Below, piece after piece: positions 14,742-19,153 of a DNA stretch of 19,153 nucleotides. A program made the position numbers and the translations under genes. The stretch is from an uncultured Blautia sp. Lineage in GTDB: Bacteria > Bacillota_A > Clostridia > Lachnospirales > Lachnospiraceae. How positions within the stretch are numbered: the first letter of the stretch is position 1; each line of letters begins with the position of its first letter. Where the stretch lies: the NCBI GenBank assembly GCA_905209435.1, contig CAJLTE010000063.1, positions 1 through 19,153 of the forward strand, given 5' to 3'. Below the pieces are notes generated by a model, which made no database searches, had not been told where the DNA came from, and saw nothing but the letters and a program-made list of their open reading frames with translations.

Positions 14742-16268
14742 TCAGCCTGCATATTTCTCCTCCGAACCTGTAGCATAATGCATGATCTCGTCTTCGGTGG
14801 TCTTTGCAGTTTCAAGTTCTGCCATAATCCTGCCATCATACATAACATACATACGGTCTGTTATGGATAACAGCTCCGAATTCTCGCAGGTAGCATAAAT
14901 GACACAGTTTCCGTCTTTTGCAATCTGATTGATCAGATGAAAGATTTCCTGCTTTGCACCAACGTCTACACCTTTTGTAGGTTCATCAAAAATATATACA
15001 TCACAGTCTGCTGCCAGCCACTTGGCAACAGCAACTTTCTGCTGGTTTCCTCCTGAAAGATATGCAACCCTCTGTTTTACCGAAGGCGTCTTAATACTAA
15101 GGCTCTTTACATATTCTTTTGCTTTCTGCGCTGTCTTGCGGTCATTTACGAAAGACATGGTACAGAAATCTCCAAGGCACGCTGCGGATATGTTAAAGGT
15201 AACTGTTTCTGCAACAAGCACGCCCTCTTTACGCCTTTCCTCAGGTACCAGTGCAATTCTGTTCTTTACGGCATCGGACGGATTCTTTATCTTAAGCTCC
15301 CTGCCATTTAATGTAAGCGTACCTCCCGATTTATGGTATGCACCGAAAATAGTTTTACAAAGTTCTGTTTTTCCTGCACCTACCAGACCGGCAAGTCCGA
15401 CGATTTCTCCTTTTCTTACATATATAGAAACATCTTTTACACGATTCTCGCGTTCGGTCAGATGATCTATTACAAATGATTTCTCTCCGATTTCACAGAC
15501 TTCTTTCGGAAAATTCTCCTCAAAAGAACGTCCAAGCATTTTATCAACGATCTCTTTTGAAGTTGTCTGTGGTGTGATCGGAGTTGTATCCACAACCTGT
15601 CCGTTTCTCATAACCGTGTAAGAATCACAGATTCTGAGGACTTCCTGGATACGATGTGTAATAAAGATAATAGCAATATTTTCTGTTTCTCTTAAATGTT
15701 TTACAACACGGAACAGTTCCTCTGTTTCCGTATCTGATAATGGTGCTGTAGGCTCATCCAGAATCAGGAAATTACATGAATTCTGAACCGCACGTGCTAT
15801 CAGGACCATCTGTTTCTGCGCCAGTGTCAGTGTACCACACCATCTCTTTACATCAATATCAATATTCAGGCGGGCCAGAGCCTCTTTTGCATCTTTTCTA
15901 ATCTTTCCATAATTGACAAACTGTTTATGTCCCATGTTCATGACCATGTCATTAAACATTACATTCTCAGCTACTGAAAGTGTTGGGATCAACGCCATAT
16001 CAACTTCCTGATATACAATCTGGATGCCGAGTTTCTTTGCGGCAGCCGGATTTCTCAATTCCACGACGTTTCCGTTATACAAAACATCTCCTGTGTAATC
16101 TGGATTTGAGCCAGCCAGAACTTTCATCAATGTCGATTTACCGGCTCCGTTCGCTCCCATAACTGCATGGATCATACCGGTTGAAATTTCAAAATCAACA
16201 TCCGAAAGGGCCTTTACACCAGGAAATTCTATGGAAACTTTTCGTGTTCCAAGTGTGATTTTATCCAT
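14742..16268 (-). CDS. Sugar ABC transporter ATP-binding protein (two ATPase domains, RbsA-like)
   Basis: A 508-aa protein with two fused nucleotide-binding domains that energises the importer. Domain 1: Walker A GANGAGKS (38-45), signature LTLAQKQ (147-153), Walker B LILDEPT (168-174), H-loop H205. Domain 2: Walker A GLVGAGKT (294-301), signature LSGGNQQ (404-410), Walker B YIFDEPT (425-431). The H-loop position of domain 2 has no histidine (ATCENSEL), as is common in this family where one site is degenerate. The length is normal for RbsA/MglA. The start ATG at 16268 has only a weak GAGGGAA-type site. It is separated from the binding-protein gene by 133 bp containing a hairpin. Confidence 0.95.
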   Translation of the reverse strand: MDKITLGTRKVSIEFPGVKALSDVDFEISTGMIHAVMGANGAGKSTLMKVLAGSNPDYTGDVLYNGNVVELRNPAAAKKLGIQIVYQEVDMALIPTLSVAENVMFNDMVMNMGHKQFVNYGKIRKDAKEALARLNIDIDVKRWCGTLTLAQKQMVLIARAVQNSCNFLILDEPTAPLSDTETEELFRVVKHLRETENIAIIFITHRIQEVLRICDSYTVMRNGQVVDTTPITPQTTSKEIVDKMLGRSFEENFPKEVCEIGEKSFVIDHLTERENRVKDVSIYVRKGEIVGLAGLVGAGKTELCKTIFGAYHKSGGTLTLNGRELKIKNPSDAVKNRIALVPEERRKEGVLVAETVTFNISAACLGDFCTMSFVNDRKTAQKAKEYVKSLSIKTPSVKQRVAYLSGGNQQKVAVAKWLAADCDVYIFDEPTKGVDVGAKQEIFHLINQIAKDGNCVIYATCENSELLSITDRMYVMYDGRIMAELETAKTTEDEIMHYATGSEEKYAG

Positions 16269-16318
16269 ATATTCCCTCTTTTCCGTAATTCTTTTCCGTC
16301 GCAGATAATCCAGTACGG

Positions 16319-16352
16319 AAAAAGTGGCGTCGGAGCCTTGAACCCCGACGCC
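16319..16352 (-). terminator. Hairpin with T-run between binding-protein and ATPase genes (attenuator)
   Basis: GGCGTCGG (16326-16333) pairs with CCGACGCC (16345-16352) around an 11-nt loop. On the minus strand the hairpin is followed by ACTTTTT (16325-16319). Such partial terminators typically let the binding protein be made in excess over the membrane complex. Confidence 0.75.
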
Positions 16353-16401
16353 TCATTTTACTTAGATATTTTCAGTATTAACTACTGTCCTTTTGAAAGG
16401 A

Positions 16402-17562
16402 TTAGTGTCCAAGTGCTGATACCATCCAATCACATGTAGGCATCCAAGAAGTATCAGAATAGTCTTCTCCAGCAACCTCTGCCAGGTTCTCAATATTAAT
16501 ACCTTCCTTAGATGTAACCATTTCCTGGGTAACAATAACTGAAGGAATTTCCATCCAGGCGCCCGGATCTGCATAGTAGCAGGAAGCAGCTTCAATGTCT
16601 TCATACTGATCTGCCATCTCAAGTGCTAATACACGGCATGCAAATTCTCCATTAGATGTCCAGTTTGTTGTAGCACATGCTTTCCAGTTTTTACCTTCCT
16701 GCATGAACTGGATATCTTCATTACAGATATCTACAGATACCATTGGGATATCGGAATTTGCTTCACGCAGTGCCTGATATACGCCCTGTGCATATGCATC
16801 ATAGCAGCACCAGATACCATCAATATCGCCTTCGCCATATTTCTGTAAAGTAGCAGCAGTTACATCACGCATAGATGAAGTAGCATTCTGATCATCAATT
16901 GGTGCTATTCTCTCAACTGTTTTAATCTTTCCATCTGTCTCAAATGGTTCATAACCTACCTGGCGACGGTCGAACGGGCTGTTATATCCGGCGCCCTGCT
17001 GAACCTGAAGAATATTTACAGGCTCGCCTGCCTCTGTTTTGTCCGGATACATATCAAGGATAGCCTGAACCAGAGATTCAGCAAATCCTGCATCCTGCTG
17101 GAAGAACTGTGTAACACCGTCAATCTTAGCAGTCTCACCATTTGCATCTTTAAATGGTGTATCGAATGTAACAATCTTCAAATCCGGATACTGTTCCAGG
17201 ATTCCTGACAGGAAATCATATGCGTATTCCTGACCACCATGGGAAACCATCAATCCATCATAACCACCCTGCGCGCACTGTTCAATTGTACTCTTCCATG
17301 TATCTGCATTATCGTTGCAGAAGAAAGTACTTGCTTCCATACCAAGCTTCTCTGCTGTTGCGGTAAATGAATCCGACCACATCTGGAAGATAGTTGCTGA
17401 TGACATGTACATAATATATGCTATCTTCTTGCCCGCTAACGGAGATTCGGTACTGCTCTCTGTTGCTGTTTCCTCGTCTGCTGCTGCATCACTTGCAAAT
17501 ACAGGAACTACAGAAACCACCATAGCTGCTGAGAGTAACGCTGCGATTAATTTTTTCTTCAT
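16402..17562 (-). CDS. Sugar ABC transporter substrate-binding protein (RbsB-like)
   Basis: A 386-aa exported binding protein of the periplasmic-binding-protein type 1 family (Peripla_BP_4). Residues 1-23 form a signal peptide (MKKKLIAALLSAAMVVSVVP then VFA) with likely cleavage before S24; an acidic Ser/Thr-rich linker runs to about residue 45. Characteristic segments are KKIAYIMYMSSATIFQMW, GYDGLMVSH and DIDGIWCCYDAYAQGVYQAL. Unusually for a Gram-positive organism there is no lipobox cysteine after the signal, so membrane anchoring is unclear. The start ATG at 17562 has AAGGAGG 6 nt upstream. It is the first gene of the ABC-mtnK-mtnA operon. The binding pocket residues cannot be assigned by eye, so the ligand is inferred from neighbours. 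Confidence 0.93.
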   Translation of the reverse strand: MKKKLIAALLSAAMVVSVVPVFASDAAADEETATESSTESPLAGKKIAYIMYMSSATIFQMWSDSFTATAEKLGMEASTFFCNDNADTWKSTIEQCAQGGYDGLMVSHGGQEYAYDFLSGILEQYPDLKIVTFDTPFKDANGETAKIDGVTQFFQQDAGFAESLVQAILDMYPDKTEAGEPVNILQVQQGAGYNSPFDRRQVGYEPFETDGKIKTVERIAPIDDQNATSSMRDVTAATLQKYGEGDIDGIWCCYDAYAQGVYQALREANSDIPMVSVDICNEDIQFMQEGKNWKACATTNWTSNGEFACRVLALEMADQYEDIEAASCYYADPGAWMEIPSVIVTQEMVTSKEGINIENLAEVAGEDYSDTSWMPTCDWMVSALGH

Positions 17563-17615
17563 GATATTCCTCCTTTTTGGATATTTTGCCGAAGCATTTT
17601 TGTTTTTGTGAGTTT

Positions 17616-17644
17616 ATATTAACATATATCACCAATTTTGTAAA
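17616..17644 (-). promoter_or_regulatory. Proximal promoter of the ABC-mtnK-mtnA operon
   Basis: On the minus strand TTTACA (17644-17639) and TAATAT (17621-17616) are 17 bp apart, about 55 bp before the binding-protein start. The match is moderate and the region is very AT-rich. Confidence 0.5.
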
Positions 17645-17901
17645 CATAACAATGTGTCATTTTGTCCGTTTTTTTGTATTTCAGTAGTTTTAGCCAATTA
17701 TTCATATCATATTTTGAACAAAAATTCTAATTCAAATTTGATTTTCACGTCAAATTCACCAAACAAAACATTTTTCTTGTGCATATATGCCAATTCTAAT
17801 TATCTATTTTCACTAACAAATCTAATATTGTTAATTAATTTTCAATCTTTTTACATTAAAAAGCAGCAGTTATCTATACATATATCTACTATTTTAGTGA
17901 A

Positions 17902-17986
17902 TATGTTGTTTTATGCCTGTTTTTGTTGTTTTAAACAAAATCAGGTAAGTCCTCTGATTCAATCGTCAAGAATAATAAGCAACATA
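17902..17986. promoter_or_regulatory. TATGTTG boxes upstream of the ABC operon
   Basis: TATGTTGTTTTATG at 17902-17915 and the inverse CAACATAAAA at 17980-17989, with TTTTTGTTGTTTT between them (17920-17932). On the minus strand a possible distal promoter TTCACT-17-TATAGA directly follows the first box, the same layout as at the GRE promoter. The surrounding 870-bp gap (17563-18432) is AT-rich up to about 17940, then less so to 18130, with no intact gene that I can support. Confidence 0.4.
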
Positions 17987-18180
17987 AAAGACAGCCTTTT
18001 CCAAACATCACCCCACAGACCTGAGTTCCTCTCGAATTGTATTTGACAACAATCTGTTTATAGCAATCCTCGTAAATAACGCATCCTAATCCAGCTCATC
18101 AGAATATGAAATCCTACGTCAGATCATAGTAGAGTTGTATATTTATTTTTCTTCTGTTTTGGATATTTTGATATTTTTAT

Positions 18181-18327
18181 ATTACTGTTCACACATCACT
18201 ATTCCGCGATGTGTTTTGGCATAAATGTGGCAAAATTCCGAGACGCACAAGCCAAAATTCATTCCATTACCGCAGGCAATCTGGAATGAATTTTGGCTAC
18301 GGTACTGAGAACGGAGTGAACAGTAAC
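18181..18327. repeat. MITE-like element with terminal inverted repeats and nested hairpins
   Basis: The ends ATTACTGTTCAC (18181-18192) and GTGAACAGTAAC (18316-18327) are inverted copies with 11 of 12 bases matching. ATTTTTAT occurs directly outside both ends (18173-18180 and 18328-18335), an apparent 8-bp target duplication. Inside are a 7-bp hairpin, ACACATC (18191-18197) with GATGTGT (18208-18214), and a perfect 17-bp inverted repeat, 18250-18266 with 18282-18298, around a 15-nt loop. It has no coding capacity. The element is 147 bp and appears to be the fullest copy of the family in this window. Confidence 0.65.
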
Positions 18328-18348
18328 ATTTTTATTTTGTTTTTATGA

Positions 18349-18377
18349 TTGACATTTCATTTTTCTTCTGCCATACT
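18349..18377 (+). promoter_or_regulatory. Promoter of the second PHP hydrolase gene
   Basis: TTGACA (18349-18354), a 17-bp spacer and CATACT (18372-18377), preceded by TCTGC as in the promoter of the first PHP gene. It begins 22 bp after the MITE-like element. Confidence 0.72.
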
Positions 18378-18432
18378 TGTCTCATAAAGCATTCCTGACA
18401 CGCTTATTTTTCATTCAGAAAGGAAAACTTAT

Positions 18433-19146
18433 ATGTATCTCTCCGATATTCACACGCATTCCATTGCCAGTGGGCACGGCACCACCTGTACCATTTCAGA
18501 TATGGCAAAGGAAGCCAGTCATAAGGGTCTGAAGCTTCTTGGAATTTCAGATCATGGTCCCGGGACTCTCACTTCCGGGACTTCCTCATATTTCAGAAGT
18601 CTTCCATTCTGTCCCAAAAAACGCTTTGGAATTGATGTTCTTTATGGCGTTGAACTGAACATTCTTGATATTGACGGGCACATCGACCTGTCAGATGATC
18701 TGCTGAATGGACTGGATTATGCGATCATCAGTATGCATCAGCAGAATTACCGTTCCGGCGCTGCTGCTGAGAATACCCTGGCCTATATCAACGCCATGAA
18801 ACATCCTGCTGTAAAAGTCCTCGGGCATTGTGATGATCCGCATTTCCCGGTGGATTACAGAACTCTGGCTATTGCTGCATTGCAGGAGAATGTTATCTTT
18901 GAAATAAACGAAGCTTCTCTTTCTCCAAACGGCTATCGCGGAGATACAACATCCAATGCGACTGAAATTCTTTATTTCTGTCAGAAATATGAGATTCCGA
19001 TCATTTTATCCAGCGACAGTCACGGAAAAGATCATGTGGGCGATTTCACTTATTCCGCAGAATTTGTCCACCAGGCTATGTTTCCGGAATCACTGATTCT
19101 CAACAATCAGATTCCAAAACTGAAGTTTTTTCTTCAGACACGCTAA
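18433..19146 (+). CDS. PHP-domain metal-dependent hydrolase, YcdX-like (copy 2)
   Basis: A 237-aa paralogue of the protein at 7676-8398. The two align without gaps, and all nine metal ligands (H7, H9, H15, H41, E74, H102, H132, D195, H197) are kept. Substitutions are concentrated at about 105-120 and 145-190, regions that could contact the substrate; the C-terminus is three residues shorter. The start ATG at 18433 has AGAAAGGA about 8 nt upstream. It is divergent from the ABC-mtnK-mtnA operon, as copy 1 is from the GRE operon. Many synonymous differences indicate that the duplication is not recent. A phosphoesterase activity is expected from the family; the substrate is unknown. The window ends 7 bp after the stop, so its downstream context is not visible. 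Confidence 0.87.
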   Translation: MYLSDIHTHSIASGHGTTCTISDMAKEASHKGLKLLGISDHGPGTLTSGTSSYFRSLPFCPKKRFGIDVLYGVELNILDIDGHIDLSDDLLNGLDYAIISMHQQNYRSGAAAENTLAYINAMKHPAVKVLGHCDDPHFPVDYRTLAIAALQENVIFEINEASLSPNGYRGDTTSNATEILYFCQKYEIPIILSSDSHGKDHVGDFTYSAEFVHQAMFPESLILNNQIPKLKFFLQTR

Positions 19147-19153
19147 AAGCAGC

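Noticed and set aside
17654..18046. 130-codon open frame on the plus strand upstream of the ABC operon
   Set aside because: Very rich in Asn, Ile, Phe, Leu and Ser as expected from random AT-rich DNA, with no ribosome binding site and no recognisable domain; it also overlaps the ABC operon promoter.
1..19153. CRISPR array, tRNA, rRNA or intact insertion sequence
   Set aside because: No regularly spaced direct repeats, no cloverleaf with CCA end, no rRNA-like sequence and no transposase frame were seen on either strand.

Overview
The window looks like a chromosomal piece of an anaerobic, low-to-mid GC Firmicute, most likely a gut Lachnospiraceae. The reasons are strong AAGGAGG ribosome binding sites, TTGACA/TATAAT-type promoters with 17-bp spacers, AT-rich intergenic regions, a glycyl radical enzyme (oxygen-sensitive chemistry) and a microcompartment locus. 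This placement is inference; no rRNA or marker gene is present.

Layout. (1) Positions 1-7321, minus strand: a glycyl radical enzyme microcompartment (GRM-type BMC) operon. It reads, in transcription order, glycyl radical enzyme (GRE), radical SAM activase, class II aldolase, CoA-acylating aldehyde dehydrogenase, zinc alcohol dehydrogenase, and the first 31 codons of a BMC shell protein cut by the window edge. Aldolase, aldehyde dehydrogenase and alcohol dehydrogenase all carry recognisable encapsulation peptides. (2) Positions 7676-11126, plus strand: a YcdX-type PHP hydrolase, DhaK-like and divergent DhaL-like kinase subunits, and a DeoR-family regulator. (3) Positions 11216-17562, minus strand: a sugar ABC importer (binding protein, double ATPase, permease), then MtnK-like 5-methylthioribose kinase and MtnA-like methylthioribose-1-phosphate isomerase. 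(4) From 18433, plus strand: a second PHP hydrolase, about 80% identical to the first.

Proposed joint function (inference). A 5-substituted ribose (5-methylthioribose, 5-deoxyribose or a relative) is imported, phosphorylated at C1 by the MtnK homologue, isomerised to a ketose 1-phosphate by the MtnA homologue, and split by the encapsulated aldolase to DHAP plus a two-carbon aldehyde. This is the 'DHAP shunt' logic known for MtnK/MtnA/Ald2, but placed in a microcompartment with a GRE. The GRE would act on the alcohol made from that aldehyde and give acetaldehyde, which the aldehyde dehydrogenase converts to acetyl-CoA. The GRE active site has diol-dehydratase residues, so its real substrate (ethylene glycol, 1,2-propanediol or something like 2-methylthioethanol) is the main open question.

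A motif TATGTTGTTTT, alone or inverted, recurs before the GRE, aldolase, dhaK and ABC operons and suggests one shared regulator, possibly the DeoR protein encoded here. Both PHP genes are divergent from a metabolic operon and have nearly the same promoter. Intergenic spaces also contain copies of a small repeat with ends like GTTACTGTTCAC/GTGAACAGTAAC, two of them flanked by 8-bp direct repeats.
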